Positions 33,591 to 42,822 of a stretch of 64,000 nucleotides of DNA are shown here, piece after piece (the stretch's first letter is position 1; each line of letters starts with the position of its first letter). The notes under the pieces were generated by a model. That model had not been told where the DNA came from. It saw nothing but the letters and a program-made list of their open reading frames with translations, and made no database searches. Made by a program: the position numbers and the translations under genes. Source of the DNA: CAVVDY01 sp963815775 (lineage in GTDB: Bacteria > Acidobacteriota > Terriglobia > Terriglobales > Acidobacteriaceae); assembly GCA_963815775.1 (NCBI GenBank), contig CAWFIB010000024.1:35246-99245 (forward strand). The letters run 5' to 3'.

Positions 33591-35729
33591 TCATTGCCGC
33601 CGTGCTTGTTCGAGCTCCGTTTCCAGGTCCTCCGGGGTGATCAGGACCGCCGCCGGGTCCTCGGGTTTGCGGAGCCGGGCGGCCACCGCGCGCCGTACCG
33701 CGCGCAGCGCCGCCCGGGTGCATACGCCCTGGATCTCTGCGCCGCTGAAGTCCTGCGCGGCCGCGGCCAGGCCGGCCATCGCGATCCCGGGCGCCAGCGG
33801 TTTGTTACGCAGGTGCACCGCGAAGATCTGGCGGCGGCTCTCTTCATCGGGCAGAGCAATCTCCACAATCTCATCGAAGCGCCCTGGCCGCAGAATAGCC
33901 GGATCGAGCATGTCCGGCCGGTTGGTCGCGCCCAGAAAGAGCACGCCCTTCAGCTCCTCGACGCCATCCAGCTCGGCCAGAAACTGGCTTAGCACCCGTT
34001 CGGCCACGTGGGCGTCGGAGCCGCCGGAGTTGCGCGCCGGCACCAGCGCGTCGATCTCGTCGAAGAAGATAATGCAGGGCGCCGCCTGCTTGGCCTTGCG
34101 AAACATCTCGCGCACCCCGCGTTCCGACTCTCCCACGTATTTCGAGAGCAACGCCGGGCCTTTCACCGAGATGAAGTTGACCTTGCTCTCGGTGGCGACG
34201 GCCTTGGCCAGCAGAGTTTTCCCGCAGCCCGGAGGCCCGGTCAGCAGAATGCCCTTGGGCGGGCGGACGCCGGCCTCGGCAAACAGCTCGGCATAATGGA
34301 GCGGCCATTCCACGGCCTCGACCAGCCGCTGTTTGACCTCCGCCAGTCCGCCTACATCGTCCCAGCGGACATCGGGCACCTCCACGAATACCTCGCGCAT
34401 GGCGGAGGGCTCCACCTCGCGCAGGGCGTCCAGAAAATCCTCCTTACCCACCTCCAGCTTGGCCAGTTGCTGGTAAGGAATGCGGGCCAGCGCGAAGTCG
34501 ATTTCGGGCAGGATGCGGCGCAGGCAGATCATGGCTGCCTCGCGGCACAAGGCCTCCAGATCGGCGCCCACAAAGCCGTGGGTAATCTCGGCCAGATGGC
34601 TCATGGCCACGCCTTCAGCCAAAGGCATGCCCCGGCTGTGCACGGCAAGAATCTCTTCGCGCCCGGTGCGGTCGGGAATGGGGATGGTGATCTCGCGGTC
34701 GAACCGGCCTGGCCGGCGCAGCGCCGGGTCGAGAAGATTGGGCAGATTGGTGGCGGCGATTACGATCAGGTGCTGCCGCTTGGCCAGGCCGTCCATCAGC
34801 GCCAGCAGTTGGGCGACTACCCGCTTTTCCACCTCGCCTACCGCGTTCTCGCGGCGCGGCGCAATGGCGTCGATCTCGTCCAGGAAGATAATGCTGGGAC
34901 CTTTGCGCGTGGCCTCCTCGAAGATCTTGCGCAGGTGCGCCTCGCTCTCGCCATAAAACTTGTGGATGATCTCGGGGCCGCTCACCGCATAGAAGTTGGC
35001 CTCGGTCTCATGCGCGATGGCGCGCGCGATCAGCGTCTTTCCGCATCCCGGCGGACCATGCAGCAGCACCCCTTTGGGAGCATCGATGCCCAACTGCTCG
35101 AAGACCTCCGGATAGCGCAGCGGCAGCTCGATCATCTCGCGGATGCGCTGCAATTGCGGCTTCAACCCCCCTATGTCCTCGTAGGAGGTGGAGCGCGCGG
35201 CCACTTCCTCGGCCTGCTGCGGGTTGCCGATCGTCAACTGCGTGGTGGGATTGATCAGCACCGGCCCCTTGGGCACGGTGCTCACCACGCGAAAGTCGGC
35301 CGAGCGGGTGCCGAACAGCGTGGCTCGGATGCGGTTCCCTTCCTGCACCGGCAGGCCGTCGAGAAGACTGCCGATATAGTCCAGGTCGCGGTCGGCAGGC
35401 CGGACATTGGCCGGAGCCAGCACCACGCGCTCCGCCGGGCGGCAACTGGTCTTGCGCACCGCGACGAACTCATCCAGCCCGGCTCCGGCGTTCTCCCGGA
35501 TCAGGCCGTCGATCTGCGCGCGCGACTGTCCGCGCAGTTCTTTGTGAGCGGGCATCGCCTTGCACACGGTGGTGCGTTTGCCCGCGATCTCCACCATGTC
35601 GCCCACTGCGACACCGAGTTTTTCCAGGTCTTCGGGGCCCATGCGGACAATTCCGCGGCCCACATCCCGGCTCAGCGCTTCGGCGACCTTGAGCTTTAGA
35701 ACCGGGACTTCCACACGTTCCGTAGCCAT
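33591..35729 (-). CDS. CDC48/VAT-type AAA ATPase (two AAA modules)
   Basis: A 712-aa protein with the CDC48 architecture. An N-domain of double-psi-barrel type occupies residues ~1-180 ('LKVAEALSRDVGRGIVRM'). D1 has Walker A 'GPPGCGKTLIARAIA' and 'IIFLDEIDAIAPRRE'. D2 has Walker A 'GPPGCGKTLLAKAVA' and 'CIIFFDEIDALVPARN'. Both modules have SRH motifs ('ATNLPNLLDPALRRPGRFD', 'ATNRPDMLDPAILRPGRFD'). Such unfoldases remodel protein complexes. In this operon it sits between Hsp20 and GvpF/L genes, so it probably assists assembly, turnover or quality control of vesicle proteins (inference). Confidence 0.93.
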   Translation of the reverse strand: MATERVEVPVLKLKVAEALSRDVGRGIVRMGPEDLEKLGVAVGDMVEIAGKRTTVCKAMPAHKELRGQSRAQIDGLIRENAGAGLDEFVAVRKTSCRPAERVVLAPANVRPADRDLDYIGSLLDGLPVQEGNRIRATLFGTRSADFRVVSTVPKGPVLINPTTQLTIGNPQQAEEVAARSTSYEDIGGLKPQLQRIREMIELPLRYPEVFEQLGIDAPKGVLLHGPPGCGKTLIARAIAHETEANFYAVSGPEIIHKFYGESEAHLRKIFEEATRKGPSIIFLDEIDAIAPRRENAVGEVEKRVVAQLLALMDGLAKRQHLIVIAATNLPNLLDPALRRPGRFDREITIPIPDRTGREEILAVHSRGMPLAEGVAMSHLAEITHGFVGADLEALCREAAMICLRRILPEIDFALARIPYQQLAKLEVGKEDFLDALREVEPSAMREVFVEVPDVRWDDVGGLAEVKQRLVEAVEWPLHYAELFAEAGVRPPKGILLTGPPGCGKTLLAKAVATESKVNFISVKGPALLSKYVGESERGVREMFRKAKQAAPCIIFFDEIDALVPARNSGGSDAHVAERVLSQFLAELDGVEELKGVLFLGATNRPDMLDPAILRPGRFDEIVEIALPDEESRRQIFAVHLRNKPLAPGIAMAGLAAAAQDFSGAEIQGVCTRAALRAVRRAVAARLRKPEDPAAVLITPEDLETELEQARRQ

Positions 35730-35739
35730 GATTGCGCTC

Positions 35740-36258
35740 TCATCTCATACACTTGATTTCGACAACCCCGTTATTGCAGGTGACCTGCATCTTCTCCCGC
35801 AGCAACGCGGAGGGCAGCAGCAGCTCCTTGCGGTACTGCTTGTCGCCGTGCGCGGCGGTGATGGTCAGCAGATCGTCCTCCACCGCGATTTCGACCTCTT
35901 CAACGCGGATGCCGGGCATCTCCGCCACCACCAACACATGATCTTCTTCTTCGAAGACATCGACTACCGGCTCGCGCACCTCCTGCACAACCGAGCGCCC
36001 CGATTGCCGGTCTTTGCGGATGTTCCCGAAGGGCTCGATGCGCGGCCGGTCGTCTCCCAGTCCCACCTTGACGGTGAACCCGTAGATTCCCTTGACCTCT
36101 TTGCCCGACCCGCGAATCTCGCCGCTGCGCGACAGTTGCTCTCCGCTTTCGGCAAGGTCTCCCAGTTTCTCCACCAGGTCTCCAAGACCCTTGAGAATTC
36201 CGCCCAATCCCGACTCGAAGCCGGTTTGGCCTTCTTTTTCCTCGTGTTTCTTAATCAT
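35740..36258 (-). CDS. gvpH: Hsp20-family chaperone (GvpH-like)
   Basis: A 172-aa small heat-shock protein. A charged N-terminal arm ('GLGGILKGLGDLVEKLGDLAE') precedes the alpha-crystallin domain ('EPVVDVFEEEDHVLVVAEMPGIRVEEVEIAVEDDLLTI') and 'YRKELLLP..LLREKMQVTCNNGVVEIK'. GvpH of haloarchaea is also an Hsp20-like protein. The start overlaps the end of the NtrC-type regulator by 8 bases. Likely keeps Gvp proteins soluble before assembly. Confidence 0.9.
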   Translation of the reverse strand: MIKKHEEKEGQTGFESGLGGILKGLGDLVEKLGDLAESGEQLSRSGEIRGSGKEVKGIYGFTVKVGLGDDRPRIEPFGNIRKDRQSGRSVVQEVREPVVDVFEEEDHVLVVAEMPGIRVEEVEIAVEDDLLTITAAHGDKQYRKELLLPSALLREKMQVTCNNGVVEIKCMR

Positions 36259-37681
36259 GCGCCTGCACTCCTTCGAACAGAATTGCGTACTCCTTCACCT
36301 TGCTGTGAAGGGTTTTGTAGTCCACCTGGAGAAGGCGGGCGGCCTTGGCTTTGTTTCCGCCCGTTCTGCGCAGGGCGCGGACGATGGCCAACCGTTCCAC
36401 GTGGACCGTGTTGCTGCGTACGATGTCCCGCAGCGAGAGATCGCTCGCTTCCCCGCCCGGCGCCGAGATAAGCTGCGCCCCTTCCTCTTCCGCCGGCAGC
36501 TTGCCGGCCCCATGTCCCAAACCCAGGTGCTGCTCGGCTATGAGTTCCTCGGTCATCAGCACGGCGCGGCGAACCACGGAGCGAAGCTGGCGCACGTTTC
36601 CCGGCCAGCGATAGCTCAGCATGGCCTCGATCGCGGTGGGGGAGAATCCCGGTACCGACTTGGAAAGCTCCAGGTTCGCAACCTCCATGAACCGTTTGGC
36701 CAGGTAGACGATGTCTTCGCGGCGCTCGCGCAGGGGCGGGATAGAGATCGTGTATTCGTTCAATCGGAAGAAGAGATCGGGGCGAAATGAGTGACATGCG
36801 CAAAGGGCTTCGAGGTCCTGGCCGCTGGCGGTCAGCATGCGCGTATCCACCCGGATGGGCTTCACGCCGCCCAGCCGGTACAGGGTCTTTTCCTGGAGCA
36901 CGCGCAGCAACTTGGCCTGGGAAGCCAGCGGCATGTTCGAAATTTCGTCCAGGAACAGCGTCCCGGTGTGGGTAGCCTCGATCTTGCCCACGGTCTTCTG
37001 TTCGGCTCCGGTGAAGGCTCCCCGCTCGTAGCCAAACAGCTCGCTCTCAAAGAGCGCTTCGGGCACGGCGCCGCAATCCACGGGAACAAAGGGATGCTGC
37101 GCCCGCCTGCTGGCCTGGTGAACGGCGCGGGCCACCATCTCTTTGCCGGAGCCGGTTTCGCCGACAATGAGCACGCTGAAATTCGATTTCGCCACCCGTT
37201 CAATGGCCGCGATCACCTTGCCGATGGCCTCGCTGGGACCAAAGGTTTCCCGCGGCGAGAGCACATCGTGGACGCCATCCGCCTGGCGCTTTAACTCCAT
37301 TCTCAGGCGCCGCTCGTCCAAGGCGCGCCGCACCACCCGGATCACCTGCCGATGTTCAAACGGCTTGGCGAGATAGTCGTGGGCGCCGGCGCGCAGAGCC
37401 TCCACCGCTCCCGGCACCTCGGCATATGCGGTGATCAGGATCACTGGCAGCCCGGAATCGATCTCCTTGGCCTTGCGCATCAGCTCCAAGCCGTCCATAC
37501 CCGGCATGCGGAGATCGGCCAGCAGCACGTCGGCGTCTCCGGCGCGCAGCTGTTGTAACGCTTCGGTTCCGTTCTTGGCCAGCAGCGGGGTTAGCCCCTC
37601 CCGGCTCAGCAAATGGCCCAACAACTCGGCGAGGTCGCGGTCGTCGTCCGCGATAAGGATTCTGCCCGGCTCAGCATTCAT
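36251..37681 (-). CDS. NtrC-family sigma-54-dependent response regulator
   Basis: A 476-aa regulator: receiver domain (acidic pair 'IADDDRD', phospho-acceptor Asp in 'LLADLRMPGMDG', Thr in 'LITAYAE', Lys in 'YLAKPF'); AAA+ domain with Walker A 'GETGSGKEMVARAVH' and the intact sigma-54 contact motif 'GAFTGA' ('LFGYERGAFTGAEQ'); C-terminal Fis-type HTH ('RRTGGNKAKAARLLQVDYKTLHSKVKEY'). GAFTGA means it should activate -24/-12 promoters such as the one before gvpA. It overlaps both neighbouring genes, forming one operon with the gvp accessory genes. Confidence 0.95.
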   Translation of the reverse strand: MNAEPGRILIADDDRDLAELLGHLLSREGLTPLLAKNGTEALQQLRAGDADVLLADLRMPGMDGLELMRKAKEIDSGLPVILITAYAEVPGAVEALRAGAHDYLAKPFEHRQVIRVVRRALDERRLRMELKRQADGVHDVLSPRETFGPSEAIGKVIAAIERVAKSNFSVLIVGETGSGKEMVARAVHQASRRAQHPFVPVDCGAVPEALFESELFGYERGAFTGAEQKTVGKIEATHTGTLFLDEISNMPLASQAKLLRVLQEKTLYRLGGVKPIRVDTRMLTASGQDLEALCACHSFRPDLFFRLNEYTISIPPLRERREDIVYLAKRFMEVANLELSKSVPGFSPTAIEAMLSYRWPGNVRQLRSVVRRAVLMTEELIAEQHLGLGHGAGKLPAEEEGAQLISAPGGEASDLSLRDIVRSNTVHVERLAIVRALRRTGGNKAKAARLLQVDYKTLHSKVKEYAILFEGVQAHD

Positions 37682-38310
37682 TCGGCCCTTCTTTGACTTA
37701 CTGTGGGCTGGCCCAGCGGGTAAGCCACGCGGATATCCGCATCCAAATATGCGGAAACCGCGTGCAACATCCCCATGAACAGGATGCCGCGCTCCCCTGC
37801 GGCCAAGGTCTTATTGATCCTATCGGCAACAAAACGGTCGCGCTTGTGCAGAAGCGAATCGCGCAAGCTTTGTGGGGGGGCTCCGCTGTGCTGCGCAGCG
37901 CTGGAGGCGAACATGGCGGTGGCAAGCTGGTACTCCTCCACCAGCAGTTCCGGCGATTCGGTGCCCATCAAGGTTGCGCCGCGCTCCTGCAGACGTAGCA
38001 GCAGCCGGTGGTTCCGGCTGCCTGCCGCCGCCAGCTCGGCGACAATTTCTCGCTCATGGCCGCAAACCGGCAATCCGTCCTGATAAATGCGCACGGTTCC
38101 CTGGGTCAGCGGCACCTGCGCAGCCGCGTCCTCGATCCGCTCCCACATTTTCTCCACCACGGCCGCGTGGCGGGAGAGACCCTGACGTCCCAGCACCGGC
38201 AGTTTCCTGCCCTGGATAGAAGCGCTCAGCGTTCCCATGTCCGCCGCGGTGTGAATAATCGGCAGGTAGACGAGGCTCCGTCTCCCGTCAACGGGTGGGC
38301 TAGCATTCAT
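37678..38310 (-). CDS. Uncharacterised protein heading the gas vesicle regulatory operon
   Basis: A 210-aa soluble protein with no signal peptide. It has 'SLVYLPIIHTAADMGTLS' near the N-terminus, a helical middle, and 'RDRFVADRINKTLAAGERGILFMGMLHAVSAYL' followed by 'RVAYPLG'. The R-D-x-x-x-A-x-x-I...G-x-x-x-x-F-x-G-x-x-H pattern faintly recalls TraB/GumN-type folds, but I would not assign it. Its stop overlaps the regulator's ATG (ATGA), so it is the first gene of the regulator-Hsp20-CDC48-GvpF/L operon and may be a sensor or accessory factor. Confidence 0.7.
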   Translation of the reverse strand: MNASPPVDGRRSLVYLPIIHTAADMGTLSASIQGRKLPVLGRQGLSRHAAVVEKMWERIEDAAAQVPLTQGTVRIYQDGLPVCGHEREIVAELAAAGSRNHRLLLRLQERGATLMGTESPELLVEEYQLATAMFASSAAQHSGAPPQSLRDSLLHKRDRFVADRINKTLAAGERGILFMGMLHAVSAYLDADIRVAYPLGQPTVSQRRAE

Positions 38311-38781
38311 CTGTATCGGCCAAGTTGCACCGATTATGCTCTCCGCATCGCAGGAAATCTACACACGCGGGGTGGCCCGTACGACTTCTTGGGGATTACT
38401 TAAGTTTTTTGGGGGGGGGAGAATTACTTAAGTCCGCCTTAATTGAATGCTGCAAATTGATGTATCGCGCCAGCGAAAGGGCACAGACTTCCTTCATTCC
38501 CAGTCGCGATGTAAAACCAATGGCTCAACTATTCCCGCCTCTTGCAGAGAGGCGCGAATCCCGCGTAGAGTCAAAAGCCGCTTCTTCCGCCTTATCTTTT
38601 AACTAGGAATTTATTGGCTCGACGCCGCCCTCTTCTCCGCTGCGTCCTTGCGAAAAAGTTCCACCGCGGATTACGATCTACCTGCATCCACACTAGCTTT
38701 GAAACTGTCATCCGCGGAAACAATATACATGAGACTTGTAGATAACGGTTACATCTGTCCGATATAGGAGACGAGGGGCAC
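38311..38781. promoter_or_regulatory. Divergent control region with direct repeat ATTACTTAAGT
   Basis: About 470 bases between the divergent regulatory operon and the histidine kinase gene. An exact 11-base repeat ATTACTTAAGT (38395-38405 and 38423-38433), each with the palindrome ACTTAAGT, flanks a run of nine G. The two sites are 28 bases apart. A regulator binding site is possible. The remaining sequence shows no gene. Confidence 0.4.
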
Positions 38782-40665
38782 ATGGCCATCGCAGGACGCC
38801 TGCCGGAGCACGGAAGCTCGCCGTTCGACGAGGCTACTGCCGGGCTCTTCGAGAAGGGCAGCTTGCCGATGTGGATCTACGAGCTGCCCACGCTCAAGTT
38901 TCTGGCGGTCAACGACGCGGCGGTCGAATGTTACGGTTATTCGCGCGAGGAGTTCCGGGGCCTAACCGCGCGCCAGCTTCACCTCAGTGCGGAACGAACC
39001 TCCAGCCTCGATGCCGCACTGAGCTCTCCTTTCTCTTCGCCGCGGCAAGGAGCCTGGCGGCACCTGCGCAAAGACGGCACGGTGATCTACGTAGAAACCA
39101 CGGGCTTCGCCGTATCCTTTGCCGGCCACAGCGCCTGCATGGTCCTGGCCATCGATGTCAGCGAGGGCAAGCGCGCCGAACTGATCTATCGCATGTTGAT
39201 GGACACCATTCCCTCCTCGGTCCTGCTCCTGGATGAAAATCTGTGCGTGGTGCTGGCCAACCGGAACTTTCTCGAGAAATCCCGCCGCACTACCGACGGA
39301 ACCGTGGGAAAGCGCCTAGCCGAGGTCTTCCCGGAAGCGATTCTGGCGGGGATGGAACTGGAGCAGCAGATTCGCAACGTCTTTCGCAGCAGCCACGCGA
39401 CGGAAGGACAGCGCCTGACCTACCGGGCGCCGGGCGTGCCTATTCGGGTCTACTACTTGAGCGTTGTGCCGGTGAACTGGGCGGGACAGGTGGATCATGT
39501 TTTGCTGCTCATGGACGATGTCACCGAGCAGATGCGGCTGGGCGAGGAGATTCGGCGCATGGAGCGCCATCTGGCCAGCGTCGTCGAGAGTGCCAGTGAT
39601 ATCGTGGTTTCCACCGACACCGAGGGCAAGATCCTCACCTGGAACAAGGCCGCTCAAAAGACCACCGGCTACGGGCTCGAGGAGCTGAAGGGCCGCCCCT
39701 TTTTCGATTTTTGCGACCCCGCCGACGACGCCGGAATGCGGCGGCTGCTCGCCAAAGGCGTCCCCCCGGACAATGCCAATCGCATCGAATCCAATCTGAA
39801 GACCAAGGACGGGCAGAGTCGGCCGGTTTCCTGGGTCTTCTCGCAGATGACCGACGACGCGGCGCGCACGGTAGGCTTTGTGGTGGTGGGCCGCGACCTG
39901 ACCGAGCAGCGCAAGTTCGAATTGCAGTTATTGGAATCGCAAAAATTGGCCGCTCTCGGCGTGATGGCCCGCGGCATCGCCCATGAGATTCGCACTCCGC
40001 TGGCCATCTCCTCCTCGGCCGCACAATTCCTCAGCGAAGACGATCTCACCCCCCAGTTTCGCCGCGAGTGTGCCGAGAAGGTTCACGGAGGGATTCGCAA
40101 AGCCAGCAACATCATCGAAAACCTGTTGCGCTTCGCTCATCCCTCGGCGGGCAAAAGCAAGACGCCTCTGGACCTGCTGCGGGTGGTGAACGAGGCCTTG
40201 ACTCTGGTCGACAACCAGGCCAAGGTACAAAACGTCGAGATTCGCACCCATTTCCCGGCGCGGCCCTGCCCAGTGCTGGGGGTGTCCGGCCCGCTCGAAC
40301 AGGTCTTCATCAATCTCCTGCTCAACGCCATGAATGCCATGCCTAAGGGCGGCGTCGTCGATATCACCACCCAACTGACCGCCGCCGAGGTGCGGGTGTG
40401 CGTCACCGACACCGGTGCGGGCATTTTGGCGGAAGACCGGGACAAGATCTTCGATCCCTTCTTCACCCGGGCTCCACTGGGCAAGGGGACGGGCCTGGGA
40501 CTGTCCATCTGCCACTCCATCGTTGATCAGCATGGCGGCTCAATCGGGGTGGAGAGCCAGAGCGGAAAGGGGAGCGCGTTCACCGTAATCCTGCCGTTGT
40601 TGTCTGCGGCCGGGGAGGAGAAAGGGGAGCCGGTTGAAGCCACTCGTCCTCATCGTGGACGATGA
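38782..40665 (+). CDS. PAS-domain sensor histidine kinase (NtrB-like)
   Basis: A 627-aa soluble kinase with no transmembrane segment. Three PAS domains are visible: residues ~15-135 ('WIYELPTLKFLAVNDAAVECYGYSREEF'), ~140-250 ('SSVLLLDENLCVVLANRNFL') and ~265-380 ('SDIVVSTDTEGKILTWNKAAQKTTGYG'). The H-box is 'ARGIAHEIRTPLAISSSA', the N-box 'FINLLLNAMNAMP', and G boxes 'DTGAGIL' and 'GKGTGLGLS'. The ribosome site AGGAGACGAGGGG precedes ATG 38782. PAS domains suggest cytoplasmic sensing of redox, oxygen or ligands. It is probably the partner of the neighbouring NtrC-type regulator and/or the receiver protein downstream. Confidence 0.93.
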   Translation: MAIAGRLPEHGSSPFDEATAGLFEKGSLPMWIYELPTLKFLAVNDAAVECYGYSREEFRGLTARQLHLSAERTSSLDAALSSPFSSPRQGAWRHLRKDGTVIYVETTGFAVSFAGHSACMVLAIDVSEGKRAELIYRMLMDTIPSSVLLLDENLCVVLANRNFLEKSRRTTDGTVGKRLAEVFPEAILAGMELEQQIRNVFRSSHATEGQRLTYRAPGVPIRVYYLSVVPVNWAGQVDHVLLLMDDVTEQMRLGEEIRRMERHLASVVESASDIVVSTDTEGKILTWNKAAQKTTGYGLEELKGRPFFDFCDPADDAGMRRLLAKGVPPDNANRIESNLKTKDGQSRPVSWVFSQMTDDAARTVGFVVVGRDLTEQRKFELQLLESQKLAALGVMARGIAHEIRTPLAISSSAAQFLSEDDLTPQFRRECAEKVHGGIRKASNIIENLLRFAHPSAGKSKTPLDLLRVVNEALTLVDNQAKVQNVEIRTHFPARPCPVLGVSGPLEQVFINLLLNAMNAMPKGGVVDITTQLTAAEVRVCVTDTGAGILAEDRDKIFDPFFTRAPLGKGTGLGLSICHSIVDQHGGSIGVESQSGKGSAFTVILPLLSAAGEEKGEPVEATRPHRGR

Positions 40666-41026
40666 CCCCGACGTCTGCTGGGCCCTCGATCATGTGCTCC
40701 ATGCGCTGGTGCAGTGCATCCGCGCTGTGGACGGCCGGACGGCTCTTGAGGTGCTCCGGCGCAACCAGTTCAGTCTGGCTTTGCTGGACGCTAAGCTGCC
40801 CGACATCGACGGCCTGGAACTGGCCCATCGGATTCGCACCGCCCAGCCCGGCGTTCCGATCCTGGTGATCTCGGGCTACTTCTATAAGGATGACCCTGCC
40901 ATCCACGCCGCCCTCGAACAAGGTCTGATTCATGGTTTCATCGAAAAGCCGTTCTTACACACCGAGGTGGTTGCGACTGTGAAAGATGCTCTCTCCTCCC
41001 AACTGCCCGCACCGCGAACGGGTTAG
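40634..41026 (+). CDS. Single-domain response regulator (receiver)
   Basis: A 130-aa CheY-like receiver: 'VLIVDDDPDVCWAL', phospho-acceptor Asp in 'LALLDAKLPDIDGLEL', Ser in 'LVISGY', Lys in 'GFIEKPF'. No output domain. It starts with TTG at 40634 (AAAGGGGAGC upstream) and overlaps the kinase gene by 32 bases, so the two are coupled. It may be a phosphate shuttle or sink between the kinase and the NtrC-type regulator. Confidence 0.85.
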   Translation: MKPLVLIVDDDPDVCWALDHVLHALVQCIRAVDGRTALEVLRRNQFSLALLDAKLPDIDGLELAHRIRTAQPGVPILVISGYFYKDDPAIHAALEQGLIHGFIEKPFLHTEVVATVKDALSSQLPAPRTG

Positions 41027-41479
41027 GCACGCAGACGGTTTAGGGATACCGTAGGGCCGGACCACAATTTGCCTGTGGCTCGGGATTTGAAACACACGGC
41101 ACCCCTGTTTGCTTGCCCGTGAAAGAACGTCACTCATAACCCACAGGTCAGTGGTTCACCTCCCCCCGCAACCAAAGAGATCAATCGGTTACGAGGAATC
41201 AGCAGTAGCCGACAAAAACCTAAAAAAACCGGTTTCCTTCTTTGCCAGAACCCGGAGTGGAACCTTAATCCTGCATTTCCTGCATATCGATCAACATCGT
41301 TCAGATCAACGGTGGCGCCCTTTATGGCTCGCAACCGCTTCAATATTTCGGCCCGAGTCTCGCGCTTGTCGAACGGGCTCGCGGCTTTGTTTTCCTGGTG
41401 AGGAGCATTCCACGAGATCGTAGTTCCCTGTCACCGCCCCGCAATTCTCTTCCCGACTGGTTTCATGTGACGGCTTACC
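41027..41479. other. Convergent intergenic region, nothing recognised
   Basis: About 450 bases between the receiver gene and the M23 peptidase gene, which converge. I see no RNA gene or strong terminator; AAACCGGTTT near 41227 is a short palindrome only. Confidence 0.4.
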
Positions 41480-42784
41480 TTACGGATTGAACCCCGGAAG
41501 GTCCACCCGCCTCGCGATGTGGTCCTTAATCCAATGTGCGTCCCACCATTCTTTGGGATCGATCTGAACACCATCAAGCTGCATCGCGAAATGGATGTGG
41601 TCGCCCCCAGCCATGCCAGTCATTCCGCTCAGGCCCATTACTTGGCCTTGCTTCACCATGTCGCCTTCGTGAACATCAATCCTGCTGAGATGACCATAGA
41701 TGGTCTGTAGTCCATAGCCGTGGTCGAGGACGATACAGTTGCCGTAAATTCCCAGAGGGGCCGCATAAACGACCTTGCCGTCGTTCGATGCTTCCACACC
41801 GACGTGCTGCGTAACCGCCAGGTCGTATCCCAAGTGGACCTGTTGATCGATCTTCTTGCCGTGATAGATGTAATTGCGCACATCGGCAAAGTTCGACTCA
41901 GCCTGGGAGTGAGGCTGCCGGATGAAGGGTCGGGACCACAGGAACCTGTCCGCGGTCTTGAACTGCAGATCGGAAAGCGTTTTGTTGTTGGCGCGGCGCA
42001 TTTCGCTGTTGATCTTCACGAAGCGTGCGACCGGATCACCCGTGCCGTTCGGATCAAGTTCATTAATCACCTTATTCAGGAAAGCGTCGCTGACCTGGAG
42101 ATCATGCACTGTGTACTTCGGCTGTTCCTTCTTTGGAAACACGACCACCAAGGGGCTGGTGACGCCGTTTCCGGCACCGTTCGCAGCATAGACCAGCGGC
42201 ACGGTATCGCTCGGCATGTTCCAGGCGAAAGCAAATAGCGAAAACAGCCCCGGCTTGCCGCCTGGTATGGGCCAAGCACGAAACTTCTGATCGCCCACCT
42301 GCACTCCCGCTTCTGTCCAGCTGCCGGAAACATTGAACGTGGCAAGGTCTGCCATTCCCAGATACAAGTAGTGCTGCTCGGAATCGACGTTGAGCGTCGG
42401 CGGTTGCGTAACCACGGTCACATCGCGTTCAGCGCGGCCTGTCTTCCTAAGCAAGTCGTTGGAGGTCGCTTCGACGATCAACTTCGCCTTGCCCTCCTGC
42501 AACTGCGGGGTAGTCTTGACGCCGGCCGTGAAGTTCAACGTAGTGTCGGGCGAGCCGGACGGCTGCGCCGCCTCGAAGACCTGATACCGAGTACCATTCT
42601 GCTCGACGAACGCTTGCAGCCTGCGAATGCCACGCGGATCGCGTATGTGAACCGTGATGGGAGTGGCTTGGCCCAGGGAGGTGACTGCAGATGGGAGCTC
42701 GACAACCGGGGTCGCTGATCTTGCCAGCAAGAAGCCGAGCAACAACACAACAAGCGCGATGACGACAACAATGACTTTTCTCAC
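41480..42784 (-). CDS. M23 (LytM-type) zinc metallopeptidase, membrane-anchored
   Basis: A 434-aa cell-wall peptidase. One N-terminal hydrophobic helix ('VIVVVIALVVLLLGFLLA') anchors or exports it. Ig-like segments follow, then the C-terminal M23 domain with zinc ligands in 'HLGYDLAV' (H-x-x-x-D) and 'GGDHIHFAMQLDG' (H-x-H) and the fold motif 'YGNCIVLDHGYGLQTIYGHLS'. M23 enzymes cut peptidoglycan cross-bridges; all key residues are present, so it is probably active. The start ATG at 42784 faces the integrase remnant. Confidence 0.93.
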   Translation of the reverse strand: MRKVIVVVIALVVLLLGFLLARSATPVVELPSAVTSLGQATPITVHIRDPRGIRRLQAFVEQNGTRYQVFEAAQPSGSPDTTLNFTAGVKTTPQLQEGKAKLIVEATSNDLLRKTGRAERDVTVVTQPPTLNVDSEQHYLYLGMADLATFNVSGSWTEAGVQVGDQKFRAWPIPGGKPGLFSLFAFAWNMPSDTVPLVYAANGAGNGVTSPLVVVFPKKEQPKYTVHDLQVSDAFLNKVINELDPNGTGDPVARFVKINSEMRRANNKTLSDLQFKTADRFLWSRPFIRQPHSQAESNFADVRNYIYHGKKIDQQVHLGYDLAVTQHVGVEASNDGKVVYAAPLGIYGNCIVLDHGYGLQTIYGHLSRIDVHEGDMVKQGQVMGLSGMTGMAGGDHIHFAMQLDGVQIDPKEWWDAHWIKDHIARRVDLPGFNP

Positions 42785-42822
42785 ATCCCAGTGTAGCTCC
42801 CCAAAACCGATATTAGCGATCG

